Source: Flavobacteriales bacterium
GTDB taxonomy: Bacteria; Bacteroidota; Bacteroidia; UBA10329
Assembly (NCBI GenBank): GCA_020635535.1
Contig: JACJZP010000011.1
Span: 1 to 64,000 of the forward strand
DNA length: 64,000 nucleotides
Direction: 5' to 3'
The stretch's first letter is position 1. Each line of letters begins with the position of its first letter. Made by a program: the position numbers and the translations under genes. The notes beneath the pieces are model-generated. The model was not told the DNA's origin and did no database searches. It saw nothing but the letters and a program-made list of their open reading frames with translations. Positions 42,573 to 52,026 of the stretch are shown here, piece after piece.

Positions 42573-43826
42573 ATGCAGATGTCTATTTCGAGAACGGAAA
42601 TCAAGCCATGGCAAAGACCTTCGGTTCCAAGTGGTGTGAAAGAAATTGACGGAACAGGCAAACATGTCACTTCGGGCATCATTGATGAGCATTCGCACAT
42701 TGCCATCAGCAAGGGCGTAAACGAAGGCACGCAATCGGTAACGGCCGAGGTGAGCATTGGCGATGTGGTCAATTCAGAAGACATCAACATTTACCGTCAG
42801 CTGGCCGGTGGCGTTACCGCTTCGCAACTGCTACACGGCTCGGCCAATCCGATCGGTGGTCAGAGCGGCATCATCAAACTCCGTTGGGGAAGATTGCCAG
42901 AGGAAATGAAGATCGCAGATGCGGCTGGGCACATCAAATTCGCGCTTGGCGAGAACGTGAAGCAATCGAACTGGGGTGAATATTACACTTCGCGCTACCC
43001 ACAGACCCGAATGGGCGTGGAGCAGGTCTTCTACGATGCGTTCTATCGTGCCAAAGCGTACAAGGCGGAATGGGCAACTTACAACGGACTTGCCAAAAAG
43101 GAAAAGGCTTCCGCCACTGCACCAAGGCGCGACCTTGAGCTGGAAACACTGGTCGAGATACTCGACAGCAAGCGCTTCGTGACGTGCCACAGCTACGTTC
43201 AGCAGGAGATCAACATGCTGATGCACGTGGCAGATAGCATGGGTTTTACGCTCAACACGTTCACGCACATTCTGGAGGGCTACAAAGTGGCCGACAAGAT
43301 GAAGGAGCACGGGGCAAACGGTTCCACGTTCTCCGATTGGTGGGCGTACAAGTTTGAGGTGAACGATGCCATTCCGTACAACGCTGCGCTGATGCACGAT
43401 GCGGGCGTGAATGTGGGCATCAATTCGGATGACGCGGAGATGGGAAGACGCCTTAACCAAGAGGCCGCGAAAGGCGTGAAATACGGTGGTATGAGTCAGG
43501 AAGAAGCATGGAAAATGGTAACGCTCAATCCTGCCAAAATGCTGAAAATGGACGGCCAAACAGGAAGCCTGAAGGCTGGTAAAGATGCCGATGTGGTGGT
43601 ATGGTCGGCCAATCCGCTTTCCATTTACGCGAGAGCCGAACAGACCTACGTGGATGGCATTCTGTACTACTCCATCGAGAAAGATGCAGCCGCGCAAGAG
43701 GCATTGAACAAAGACCGTAATCGCATCATTCAGAAGATGATAGCAGCTAAGAAAGGCGGTGCGAAAACCGACAAACCAAGTAAGAAAGAACACCTGTTGT
43801 ATCACTGCGATACGATGGAAAACTAA
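42573..43826 (+). CDS. Amidohydrolase, C-terminal catalytic half of the frameshifted gene
   Basis: Conserved sequence begins at VPSGVKEIDGTGKHVTSG; the first ~14 residues are out of the original frame. Metal-site residues are present: DEHSHIA (His-x-His), a His in TCHSYVQQE, a His in FTHILEGY and the Asp in GINSDDAEMG. LKAGKDADVVVWSANPLS is the return beta domain. Several single-base losses (for example G in AAGGATGGC near 42563, and in the FENGKIKA region) separate it from the half ending at 42364. Substrate unknown; such secreted double-barrel proteins may be peptidase- or imidazolonepropionase-like. Confidence 0.75.
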   Translation: MQMSISRTEIKPWQRPSVPSGVKEIDGTGKHVTSGIIDEHSHIAISKGVNEGTQSVTAEVSIGDVVNSEDINIYRQLAGGVTASQLLHGSANPIGGQSGIIKLRWGRLPEEMKIADAAGHIKFALGENVKQSNWGEYYTSRYPQTRMGVEQVFYDAFYRAKAYKAEWATYNGLAKKEKASATAPRRDLELETLVEILDSKRFVTCHSYVQQEINMLMHVADSMGFTLNTFTHILEGYKVADKMKEHGANGSTFSDWWAYKFEVNDAIPYNAALMHDAGVNVGINSDDAEMGRRLNQEAAKGVKYGGMSQEEAWKMVTLNPAKMLKMDGQTGSLKAGKDADVVVWSANPLSIYARAEQTYVDGILYYSIEKDAAAQEALNKDRNRIIQKMIAAKKGGAKTDKPSKKEHLLYHCDTMEN

Positions 43827-43843
43827 GCCTGAATGAATCAGTT

Positions 43844-43851
43844 TAACTTTG
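43844..43851 (+). promoter_or_regulatory. -7 element (TAACTTTG) for the antitoxin gene
   Basis: An exact TAnnTTTG match, 16 nt before the ATG at 43868. Confidence 0.55.
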
Positions 43852-43867
43852 TAAGAAACAACAGATC

Positions 43868-44074
43868 ATGTCGATAGAACGCTCAAAGGACAACAAACTG
43901 GTTATCACACTACCCGAAAATCTGGACAGCGAAGTGGTGCAACGGGTTATTGATTTCTTCCGATACTTCGAACTTGCCAGTGGCAGTAAGGCCACTCAGG
44001 AGGATGCCGACCGTTTGGCTGAAGAAAGCAATGCGGCCTGGCTCAAAAATCGTAAGAAGAACGAGCGACCATGA
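43868..44074 (+). CDS. Antitoxin-like small protein
   Basis: 68 residues: a predicted beta strand (KLVITLPENLD), an amphipathic helix (SEVVQRVIDFFRYFELA) and a charged C-terminal tail (SNAAWLKNRKKNE). Size and layout match VapB-type antitoxins. Its stop overlaps the ATG of a PIN-domain gene by 4 nt (ATGA), the standard arrangement of a vapBC locus. The downstream toxin is broken, so the antitoxin may be a relic. It has its own promoter match. Confidence 0.65.
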   Translation: MSIERSKDNKLVITLPENLDSEVVQRVIDFFRYFELASGSKATQEDADRLAEESNAAWLKNRKKNERP

Positions 44075-44440
44075 GAATTGTGGTGGATGCCAATATCGTA
44101 TTCAGCGCCATTCTTAACAAGCAGAATTCACTTTGAACCTTGCAGATGTCAGTTGCTCCGATACTTTCCATGAGATACCACATTCAATCTTCTTGCTTCG
44201 TGTATGGATATCAACACATCTTCCATACTATTCATTTCAGAAGCTCAAATCCCACTCGATATGTTGGAAAGAGCTGAAAAGTTGGTTTCAGACATTGATC
44301 CGAAAGATGCCCTTTATGTAGCATTGAGTGATTTTTTTCATTGTCCCATCTGGTCTGGAGACCTCAAACTGAAAGACGGTCTGACCAATAAAGGGTTTGA
44401 CAGATTCATCGCTATTGAAGAACTTCTACGTAGCAAATAA
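44071..44440 (+). pseudogene. VapC-like PIN-domain toxin, degraded
   Basis: The N-terminus reads RIVVDANIVFSAILNKQNS, with the first catalytic Asp of PIN nucleases, then stops at 44136. The C-terminal half is in another frame from about 44204: EKLVSDIDPKDALYVALSDF and IWSGDLKLKDGLTNKGF, with the remaining acidic residues. The intervening 70 nt are scrambled between frames and seem shorter than in intact relatives. The toxin is inactive as written. It is paired with the antitoxin-like gene in front. Confidence 0.7.
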
Positions 44441-44444
44441 TGCC

Positions 44445-45098
44445 ATGAACAAACAGGAAACGGCCTTTTCATCATTTCATTTTTTACCAACACTCATCCT
44501 TTGGATGATGCTCGGACTCCCTTCTATGGCCCAGATCCCCTCACCCGGTGAAATGCCCGAGAAAGCAATCATCCTGACGGGCGGAATTGCCCACATCGGC
44601 AACGGACAAGTGCTAGAAAATGCCGCCATTGGAATGGAAAACGGCAAGATCACTTTCGTGAAACCGATGGGTTCGGTGAAGCTGAATCCTGAGGAAGCTG
44701 ACATTATCGACATCACAGGAAAACACGTTTATCCTGGATTCATCAGTCCGAACAACACGCTTGGCCTGACGGAAATTGAGGCTGTTCGCGCCACAAACGA
44801 TTATGCCGAAACAGGTGCTTTCAATCCTGAAGTTAGAGCGTTGACTTCATTCAACACCGACAGCAAGATCTCTACAACGGTTCGTTCCAACGGTGTTTTG
44901 ATCGCGCAGGCAACGCCACGTTCTGGTCGCATTTGCGGAACAAGTTCTGTGATGCATTTGGATGGCTGGAACTGGGAAGATGCGGTGCTCGAGCAGATGA
45001 TGGCGTTCATATCAACTGGCCGAACCGTTTCCAGCACACGGGCTGGTGGGCAGAACCGGACCGACCAAACCGAACGAGAACTACGGCAAGCAGGTTGA
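44445..45098 (+). CDS. Amidohydrolase-like secreted protein, N-terminal part (frameshifted)
   Basis: From the ATG at 44445: signal peptide (FLPTLILWMMLGLPSMAQ), then the composite barrel start (IILTGGIAHIGNGQVLENAA, GMENGKITFV, GKHVYPGFISPNNTLGL). As in the gene at 40.8 kb, the His-x-His metal motif is missing. The frame breaks near 45000, where adding one G restores MDGVHINWPNRF and then HTGWWAEP. The sequence ends in out-of-frame residues. The original gene runs on to 45768. Confidence 0.68.
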   Translation: MNKQETAFSSFHFLPTLILWMMLGLPSMAQIPSPGEMPEKAIILTGGIAHIGNGQVLENAAIGMENGKITFVKPMGSVKLNPEEADIIDITGKHVYPGFISPNNTLGLTEIEAVRATNDYAETGAFNPEVRALTSFNTDSKISTTVRSNGVLIAQATPRSGRICGTSSVMHLDGWNWEDAVLEQMMAFISTGRTVSSTRAGGQNRTDQTERELRQAG

Positions 45099-45768
45099 TG
45101 AACTAAGAGCATTTCTGACATCGCGCGAAAGCCTATTCGGAAAATCCGAATGCGGAATTCAACCAGAAACTGGCGGCATGCAAGGATTGTTTGATGGAAG
45201 TCAGAATCTCTATTGCATGTTGATGATGCCAAAGGAATCATGGAATCGGTGCTGTTTGCCGAAGCTGCTGGCGCGAAAAAACCTGTGGTTGTTGGTGCCA
45301 ATGAAGCTTGGCTGGTTGCCGATTTCCTCAGCGCGAAGAACATTCCGTGATCTGGAAAGAACACATTCACTACCAACAGATAGCGACACGGATATTGACC
45401 AACCGTTCAAAACCGCCAAGACACTTTTCGACAATAAGATCCTTTTCTGCTTCAGCTACGCTGGCGATATGGAAGCGATGGGTTCGCGCAACCTTCCTTT
45501 CTCTGCTGGAACAGCTGTTGCTTATGGACTGAAGTACGAAGAGGCGGTAAAAGCACTGACTCTCAATACAGCCAAAATCCTTGGGGTTGATGCTTCCTGC
45601 GGCACCCTGGAATCAGGAAAAGATGCAACCCTTTTCGTCTCTTCAGGCGATGCGTTGGACATGATGACCAATGATGTGATCTATGCTTGGATCGCAGGCA
45701 GAACCGTTGATCTGGACAATCCGCAGAAGTATCTGTACAGGAAATTTAAGGGGAAAGCAGAGAATTGA
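45046..45768 (+). CDS. Amidohydrolase-like protein, C-terminal part (frameshifted)
   Basis: This frame contributes GPTKPNENYGKQVDELRAF and, after out-of-frame residues, THSLPTDSDTDIDQPFKTA to the end. In between, other frames carry AYSENPNAEFNQKLAA and AKGIMESVLFAEAAGAKKPV. At least four single-base losses must be undone to read one protein. Its final segment (YGLKYEEAVKALTLNTAK, SGKDATLFVSSGDALD) is a standard amidohydrolase C-terminus. The start at GTG 45046 is only a convenience, since the true start is at 44445. Its stop overlaps the next gene's TTG start. Confidence 0.65.
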   Translation: MGRTGPTKPNENYGKQVDELRAFLTSRESLFGKSECGIQPETGGMQGLFDGSQNLYCMLMMPKESWNRCCLPKLLARKNLWLLVPMKLGWLPISSARRTFRDLERTHSLPTDSDTDIDQPFKTAKTLFDNKILFCFSYAGDMEAMGSRNLPFSAGTAVAYGLKYEEAVKALTLNTAKILGVDASCGTLESGKDATLFVSSGDALDMMTNDVIYAWIAGRTVDLDNPQKYLYRKFKGKAEN

Positions 45769-46685
45769 AAGCCAAACCTTGGTCTGAATGGTTTTTAGGA
45801 GCCGGTTTGGTCCTGCTTTCCATAAGTCATTGGTTTCCTCTAGGAATCAACCCGCTTGAATTGCTGGGAGCATTTGCGCATTTTACGCTGCTTCTGTCAA
45901 TCGCTGTAGTTGCGATTTCCGCGGTTTTTCGATCTCGGATTCTGGGGCTTTCGGCACTCACCGCGTCTGTAATAAGCGGAGCCTTAGTAATACCTCATTT
46001 TCTTCCAACTGATTATTCGGGAGACGCTGTTCTGACTGTGGGCCACTTCAACCTATATCACAATAATCCTACTTCAGCCTTGGCCATCAATTCTATTGTT
46101 GAATCCGCTCCTGATATTTTCACTATTCAGGAACTGAATGAAGAATGGTCAACCATAACGGATTCTGTTTTTTCATCGTCACACCCCTATATGGTTGAAG
46201 CGCCCATGGAATCCTGCTGTTACGGAATTGGGCTTTACTCCAAGTTTCCGCTCGTTTCCTACAAAGTGTTGGAAATAGAGCGCACTCCTGTTATTACCGC
46301 TCAGGTCTTGGTCCAAGAACGAATAATCACCGTTGTTTCTTTGCATACTCTACCACCTGCATTTCCGAATGAAACCCAAGAACGTGATCTGCAACTACAG
46401 ACCGTGGCAAGCATTGCTGCTACCGGAGAAACAGACTGTTTGGTAATCGGTGATTTTAACGTTGTTCCATGGGATGACGCATTCAGCTTTTTTCTAAAGT
46501 CTGGAAAATTGCATGCCGCCAGAAACGGCTTTCAAGCAACCTTCCCAACGGATTTCGGAATTCCTCTCATTCCCATCGACCACATCACCTATTCTGACAA
46601 CTTGATTCCAGTTTCTAGTGATGTAGTGACCATTATTGGCTCTGACCACCGAGGATTGGTGGCAGGATTCGCATTTGCGGATTGA
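45765..46685 (+). CDS. Endonuclease/exonuclease/phosphatase family protein with N-terminal membrane region
   Basis: 306 residues: three hydrophobic segments (LGAGLVLLSISHWF, AHFTLLLSIAVVAISAVF, LGLSALTASVISGALVI) followed by an EEP fold with TVGHFNLYHNN, the metal-binding Glu in FTIQELNEEW, the catalytic VIGDFNVVPWDD, and a final GSDHRGL with Asp-His. EEP members cleave phosphodiesters in nucleic acids or phospho-lipids. The catalytic domain probably faces the periplasm. The TTG start overlaps the amidohydrolase stop (TTGA). The gene is intact although its neighbours on both sides are frameshifted. Confidence 0.82.
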   Translation: MKAKPWSEWFLGAGLVLLSISHWFPLGINPLELLGAFAHFTLLLSIAVVAISAVFRSRILGLSALTASVISGALVIPHFLPTDYSGDAVLTVGHFNLYHNNPTSALAINSIVESAPDIFTIQELNEEWSTITDSVFSSSHPYMVEAPMESCCYGIGLYSKFPLVSYKVLEIERTPVITAQVLVQERIITVVSLHTLPPAFPNETQERDLQLQTVASIAATGETDCLVIGDFNVVPWDDAFSFFLKSGKLHAARNGFQATFPTDFGIPLIPIDHITYSDNLIPVSSDVVTIIGSDHRGLVAGFAFAD

Positions 46686-46700
46686 TCAACTTTGCAGACC

Positions 46701-49062
46701 ATGTTCCGGATAGCTGTATTTCTTCCGATGATTCTGGGTTCGCTTTTAGCTCAGGGCCAGATCACGCAAACCATCCGCGGAAAAGTGGTTGATGCTGTTT
46801 CGCAGCGACCATTGCCAGAGCAAGCGTGGTGGTTACAGACTCAACCAAATTCCAAGGATCGCAGCGGACTTTGATGGCAATTTCCATTTGGAGAATGTTC
46901 CCATTGGGAGGGTTTCGTTGAAGGTGAGCTTCATCGGTTACGAAGACCAATTCTTGCAGAACCTTGTGCTGAACCCTTCCAAACAGCTGGTACTGAACAT
47001 TCAGTTGCAGGAGAAGATCAATAAGGTGGATGAAGTGGTGGTGAAAGCCGAACGCGAGAAAGGTGAGCCACTGAACGAAATGGCGGTGATCAGTGCACGG
47101 GCATTTTCGGTGGAAGAAACCAGACGCTTTGCCGGTTCGTGGCAAGATCCAGCGAGTGCTGCAGCTGCCTACGCGGGGGTTTCGGGTGGATCGGATGAAC
47201 GGAACGACATCATCATCCGTGGTAACTCGCCAACCGCTGTGCTGTGGCGATTGGAGGACATCAACATTCCCAATCCCAACCATTTGAGTTTTTCGGGGAG
47301 CACGGGCGGCCCGGTCAGCATCCTCAACAATAACATGTTGGCCAATAGCGATTTCTTCACAGGCGCTTTTCCTTCCGAATACGGAAATGCCAATGCAGGT
47401 GCGTTCGACCTGAACCTGAGGCGAGGAAACAACGAGAAACGTGAATACTATTTCCAACTTGGGTTGAACGGTTTGGAGTTCGGTTTGGAAGGGCCATTTA
47501 CCAAGAAACATCCTGCCTCCTACCTTGCTTCTTACCGCTATTCTACCATGGCACTTATTAGTCTGATGGGAATCAACATCGGGATTTCTGCTGTGCCGCT
47601 TTATCAGGATCTAACGTTCGTCATTGACGTTCCGACCAAGAAAAAGGCGGGGCGTTTCACCCTTTGGGGAATCGGTGGTTTGAGTTCCATTCATATTGAG
47701 GACAACCCCGGTTTCAATGGTGGCGCAGAAGAAAAACGCGACCAAGACCTTGGCTCCGACATGGGTGCCGCGGGTCTTACGCACCTCATCTTCTTGGGTG
47801 AGAAGACAAGTCTGAAAACCACCGTGGCGGCCACGGTGCTGCATCAATGGCAGGAGAAACTGGTGTTTCAGGAAACGGATTCAACCTCCACGACCATCTT
47901 GGAGAACTTCAACAAGAATGTGAGTATCGGGGCCAGCATCCATTCGCAGTTGAACACGAAACTGAGCGCCAAGAGCAGCATCCGAACGGGCATCATCTAC
48001 GACCACAAATTCATCTCGTTCATCGATAGCATGTATGTGTACGAAACGGCATCGCACTATGTGAATCTCAATCTGAAAGACAACTACGGACTGGCGCAGC
48101 TCTACTCGCAGTTCCATCATCGCTTTAGCGAAAAAACCTCAGGAACGGTGGGCGTTCACGCTCAGATGAGTACACTCAACACTTCGTTTGCCGTTGAGCC
48201 GCGCATTGGTTTTAAATGGCAACCGCACCGCAGGCATGCGCTTTCTGTGGGTGCTGGTATGCACAGCCAGCTGCTACCATCGCTCACGTATTTCTATCAG
48301 ACGTACCTGCCAACAGAAAACCGCTACATCCGCACCAATGGCGATGTCGGTTTCACGCGAAGCGTACATGCCATTCTGGGTTACGATTGGAGCATTATTC
48401 CCAAGCTGCGCATGAAGGTGGAGGCCTACTACCAGTACCTGTACGATGTGCCTGTGGAGCCTACGGCCAGCTACTTCAGCATGGTGAATGCAGGTGAAAG
48501 CATTGGCGATGTGGCCGTTCGCGACAGCTTGGTAAACGATGGAATTGGGCAGAACTACGGACTGGAACTGACCTTGGAGAAATTCTTCGACCGTGGCTAT
48601 TATTTCCTACTTACAGGTTCGTTGTACAACAGCACCTACCGTGGCAGTGATGGCATTTGGCGGAATTCGGCCTTCAACGGCAATTACAATCTGAGTGCAT
48701 TGGGCGGTTACGAGTTCAAGATCAGCAAGAAGAATACGTTGGCCTTCGACAGTAAGATCACATGGACGGGCGGTGCGCGATACGTGCCTATCGACCTCGA
48801 TTCATCTGCAGTAGCAGGAGAGACTGTGCGTGATTATTCAAGAGCCTACGAACCGAAGTACAAGGATTACTTCCGAATGGACATCAAGGCCACCATTACC
48901 TTCAATGGTAAACGTGCATCGCACAGTTTGGCGCTCGATTTCCAGAATGTGTTCAACACCAAGAATGTGTTCGCTCAGAATTATAACCCAGAGACCAACT
49001 CCGTGGAAACGAAGTACCAATTGGGTTTCCTGCCGCTGGTGTACTACAGGGTGGAGTTCTGA
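46701..49062 (+). CDS. TonB-dependent receptor with carboxypeptidase-regulatory domain, N-terminus frameshifted
   Basis: The ATG at 46701 gives a signal peptide (FRIAVFLPMILGSLLAQGQ) and IRGKVVDAVSQRPLPE. Restoring one G near 46820 continues as ASVVVTDSTKFQGSQR, and another G near 46867 continues as DFDGNFHLENVPIG in the main frame, which then runs unbroken to 49062 (plug NDIIIRGNSPTAVLWRLE and a barrel). As written, translation ends at 46874; the main frame alone has no leader. It is a paralogue of the receptor at 10.1 kb, with the same plug motif. Substrate unknown. Confidence 0.8.
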
Positions 49063-49145
49063 AATGCAAACTTTCCGTTAAGAACGTCAGCTCAAGACCA
49101 ACTATTCTTAGCACGATTGTAACTTGCGGTGTTTAAGCAATAATC

Positions 49146-50525
49146 ATGCGAAGTAGAAGAGACTTTATCCGCACAAGCGGTTACATCGGAATCGGATTTG
49201 TTGGATTGAAACTTTATGCCTGCGGTAATGCGGGTGGTGGAGCTGGAGAGGCCGCGGCAGATGCTGCTTTCGATTATGGTGCATTGGTATCAGATCCGGC
49301 TGGCATTCTTGACCTCCCAGAAGGATTCTCTTACAAGATAATCTCTCGCCAAGGCGATGCCATGGATGATGGATTGGTTGTTCCTGGTAAGCAGGACGGC
49401 ATGGCCACTTTCCCATCGGAAGACGGTAAGGTCATCATTGTACGAAATCACGAGATCGTTCCTACGGACAAAGACCTGGGAGCTTTCGGACCTGATAACG
49501 CAAATTTGGGGGCAATTCCAAAAGAAGACCTGTACGAATTCGGTAAAGGAGAATTTCCCGGTCTTGGTGGAACCACAACCTTGGTTTTCAATGAAGAAAC
49601 ACAAGAAGTAGAAAAGCAGTTCCTCAGTTTAGCTGGAACCTACCGAAACTGTGCGGGTGGCCCAATGCCATGGGGCAGCTGGCTTACTTGCGAAGAAGAC
49701 GTGACCAAAGCGGGCGAATACGAGGGCAACGTGGAGAAAGAGCACGGTTTTGTGTTTGAGGTGCCGGCCACCACCGAGGTAATGCGAGCCGCCCCGAAAC
49801 CCATCAAGGAAATGGGCAGATTCAACCACGAAGCTGTAGCCTACGACCCAGAAGCAGGGATGCTGTATATGACCGAAGACCGCCACGATGGACTTTTGTA
49901 TCGTTTCATCCCGAACAAGAAGAATGACCTCCATTCTGGCGGAAAACTTCAGGCTCTTGCCATAAAAGGTGAACCAAAAATGGATACCCGAAACTGGCCC
50001 GAGACCGTTGGCCCTGATATTCTAACAGGGATTCCACTTAAGCTGGAATGGATTGACCTTGATAATGTTGAAGCACCCGAAGATGACCTACGAATACGTG
50101 GGCATGAGGCCGGTGCGGCCGTTTTTGCTCGTGGCGAAGGCATGTGGTATGATGAGGGCGTGATCTACTTTGCCTGCACAAGCGGTGGTGACCTCCGCAA
50201 AGGTCAGGTGTTCAAACTTACACCAGCGGCAGATGGCGGTGTTCTTGAGCTTTTTATTGAGCCCAATAATGTTGACATCATGAAGTATTGTGACAACCTG
50301 ACGGTTGCTCCATGGGGAGATGTGATGATCTGCGAAGATGACGAAGATGCGTACTTGAGAGGCGTTACGCCTGACGGCAAGATCTTCACGTTCGGGCATT
50401 CCGTTCAGAAAGTTGGGGAGTTCACCGGTATCTGTTTTTCGCCTACAGGCAAAACCATGTTTGTCAATCTTCAGCACGAAGGGTTAACGTTTGCCATTAC
50501 AGGCCCTTGGAAAACCCGAGCTTAA
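49146..50525 (+). CDS. PhoX-like phosphatase family protein (DUF839), Tat-exported
   Basis: 459 residues. The N-terminus RSRRDFIRTSGYIGIGF is a Tat leader, and a Cys at LKLYACG could be lipidated. The beta-propeller body has PhoX family signatures: VIIVRNHEIVP, TYRNCAGGPMPWGSWLTCEED, GRFNHEAVAYDPEAG, YMTEDRHDGLLYRFIP and ACTSGGDLRKGQVF. PhoX enzymes are calcium/iron alkaline phosphatases. Catalytic residues were not checked one by one. It precedes a PhoD-like gene by 4 nt, so the two form a phosphatase operon. No Pho-box-like repeat was recognised upstream. Confidence 0.86.
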   Translation: MRSRRDFIRTSGYIGIGFVGLKLYACGNAGGGAGEAAADAAFDYGALVSDPAGILDLPEGFSYKIISRQGDAMDDGLVVPGKQDGMATFPSEDGKVIIVRNHEIVPTDKDLGAFGPDNANLGAIPKEDLYEFGKGEFPGLGGTTTLVFNEETQEVEKQFLSLAGTYRNCAGGPMPWGSWLTCEEDVTKAGEYEGNVEKEHGFVFEVPATTEVMRAAPKPIKEMGRFNHEAVAYDPEAGMLYMTEDRHDGLLYRFIPNKKNDLHSGGKLQALAIKGEPKMDTRNWPETVGPDILTGIPLKLEWIDLDNVEAPEDDLRIRGHEAGAAVFARGEGMWYDEGVIYFACTSGGDLRKGQVFKLTPAADGGVLELFIEPNNVDIMKYCDNLTVAPWGDVMICEDDEDAYLRGVTPDGKIFTFGHSVQKVGEFTGICFSPTGKTMFVNLQHEGLTFAITGPWKTRA

Positions 50526-50529
50526 GCTG

Positions 50530-52026
50530 ATGAATCGGGCCATTGTTGTCCTGTTCCTTCTTCTTTCTGTACTCACTGCAAAGGGTCAATTCATAACGCA
50601 CGGACCGGTTGTTGGCGCGGTTACCGATACCTCCGCCAGGATATTTCTACGCACCACGGTTGCAGAGGCCACCATCACCTTACAGGTAGATGACAATCCT
50701 ATTTACCATCATCCGCAGGAAATAAAGGGTCGGCCTATTTTTCAAAACGATAGCTCAATCATCCTGAACATCGGCATGCTTCAGCCCAATACCTTGTACC
50801 ATTATCGTGTTTACGTGAATGAGCGGTTGGATACAACGGATGGTTTGTTCCGAACTTTTCCGTCAATTGGACAGAAAGGCGATTTCACGTTTGTAACCGG
50901 CTCCTGCCAGGAAACGGAAAACATGAAGGTTTTTGACGTGATGCCATTGCACGAACCGTATTTCTTGATGCACACGGGAGACTACACGTATCCTGATTAT
51001 CAGATAGCGCCAGATTATTCGTCTACCTGGAATGGAATGGCCTACAGCTACCGCAGAAGATATGATGAGAAGGAGATGAAGTACATGCTGCGCTCCATTC
51101 CCATCGATTACGTGTATGACGATAACGATTATGTGGGCGGAAGTGGCGGCCGATACTGCAAGAACGATATGCGCTCTTACAAGGAGAACGGACACACGGT
51201 AAACGAAATGATGGCGCCCGAATTTCCAGCATTCTGGAGAAGGAACACCATTAAAGGCTATGATGAACTTTTTCCCCACTATCCGTTGGTAGATACCAGC
51301 GAGGGCATCTACCACTCATTCAAATTCGGAAACGCGGAGTTCTTTGTCATAGACCGCAACAGCGCCAAAGACAGACCGAACATGGACGGCTTTGTTTGGA
51401 ACGAGAAGAAAAAGAAATGGCAATGGAACCCGCCTGAAGGGTACGCCCTATTTGGTAAAAAGCAGATGGATTGGCTTAAAGAAAGTATCAAAGCATCTGA
51501 TGCTGATTGGAAATTCATTGTGAGTGGTGTGCCGCTGAATGGCGCGTGCGAGAAACTGATCCGTGCCGGGGTAAAGATTCAGAACATGAGCATGAAGGGT
51601 TTCTATGGCTTTCACATGGCTTGGGGTTTCAGTCAGTATTGGGCCGGTTTCCCAGAAGAGCGCAATGATTTCATGCAATTCTTGGAGGATAATGACATCA
51701 AAGATGTGATCGTGATCAGTGGAGACACACATCACAACGTTATGGATGATGGTAAGAATGCAGGATTACCAGAGCTTAACGCGAGCGGCCTGAGCGTGAC
51801 AGGAACTGAATTGGCCTATTACCTTAAACTCATTGGAACCTTCACGTTCCAATACCGCATGAAGAAAATCTGGAACCAAGGAGGTAACGGTCTTGGCAAT
51901 AAGAACCTGAAAAACGCTTTCGGAAAGGTCAGAATCGTTTCAGACGACTACGTTGAACTGAGCATCATTGATGAAGACAATGACATTATCAGCAGTTTCC
52001 GGGTGCCACACTCTTCTAAAAAGTAG
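50530..52026 (+). CDS. PhoD-like alkaline phosphatase / metallophosphoesterase
   Basis: 498 residues. A signal peptide (RAIVVLFLLLSVLTAKGQ) is followed by a fibronectin-like N-terminal domain (HGPVVGAVTDTSARIFLRT) and the PhoD-like metallophosphatase fold: VTGSCQE, LMHTGDYTY, YVYDDNDY, and VIVISGDTHHNVMDD near the C-terminus. PhoD family enzymes are Ca/Fe phosphodiesterases. The ATG at 50530 is chosen over an earlier frame that overlaps the PhoX-like gene and lacks a leader. It ends convergently with the TonB receptor, overlapping by 11 nt. Confidence 0.86.
   Translation: MNRAIVVLFLLLSVLTAKGQFITHGPVVGAVTDTSARIFLRTTVAEATITLQVDDNPIYHHPQEIKGRPIFQNDSSIILNIGMLQPNTLYHYRVYVNERLDTTDGLFRTFPSIGQKGDFTFVTGSCQETENMKVFDVMPLHEPYFLMHTGDYTYPDYQIAPDYSSTWNGMAYSYRRRYDEKEMKYMLRSIPIDYVYDDNDYVGGSGGRYCKNDMRSYKENGHTVNEMMAPEFPAFWRRNTIKGYDELFPHYPLVDTSEGIYHSFKFGNAEFFVIDRNSAKDRPNMDGFVWNEKKKKWQWNPPEGYALFGKKQMDWLKESIKASDADWKFIVSGVPLNGACEKLIRAGVKIQNMSMKGFYGFHMAWGFSQYWAGFPEERNDFMQFLEDNDIKDVIVISGDTHHNVMDDGKNAGLPELNASGLSVTGTELAYYLKLIGTFTFQYRMKKIWNQGGNGLGNKNLKNAFGKVRIVSDDYVELSIIDEDNDIISSFRVPHSSKK

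Noticed and set aside
42831..43805. Long minus-strand open frame (324 codons) opposite the amidohydrolase
   Set aside because: It lies entirely opposite a frame with clear amidohydrolase metal motifs, shows no domain, and arises from codon bias of the opposite strand.
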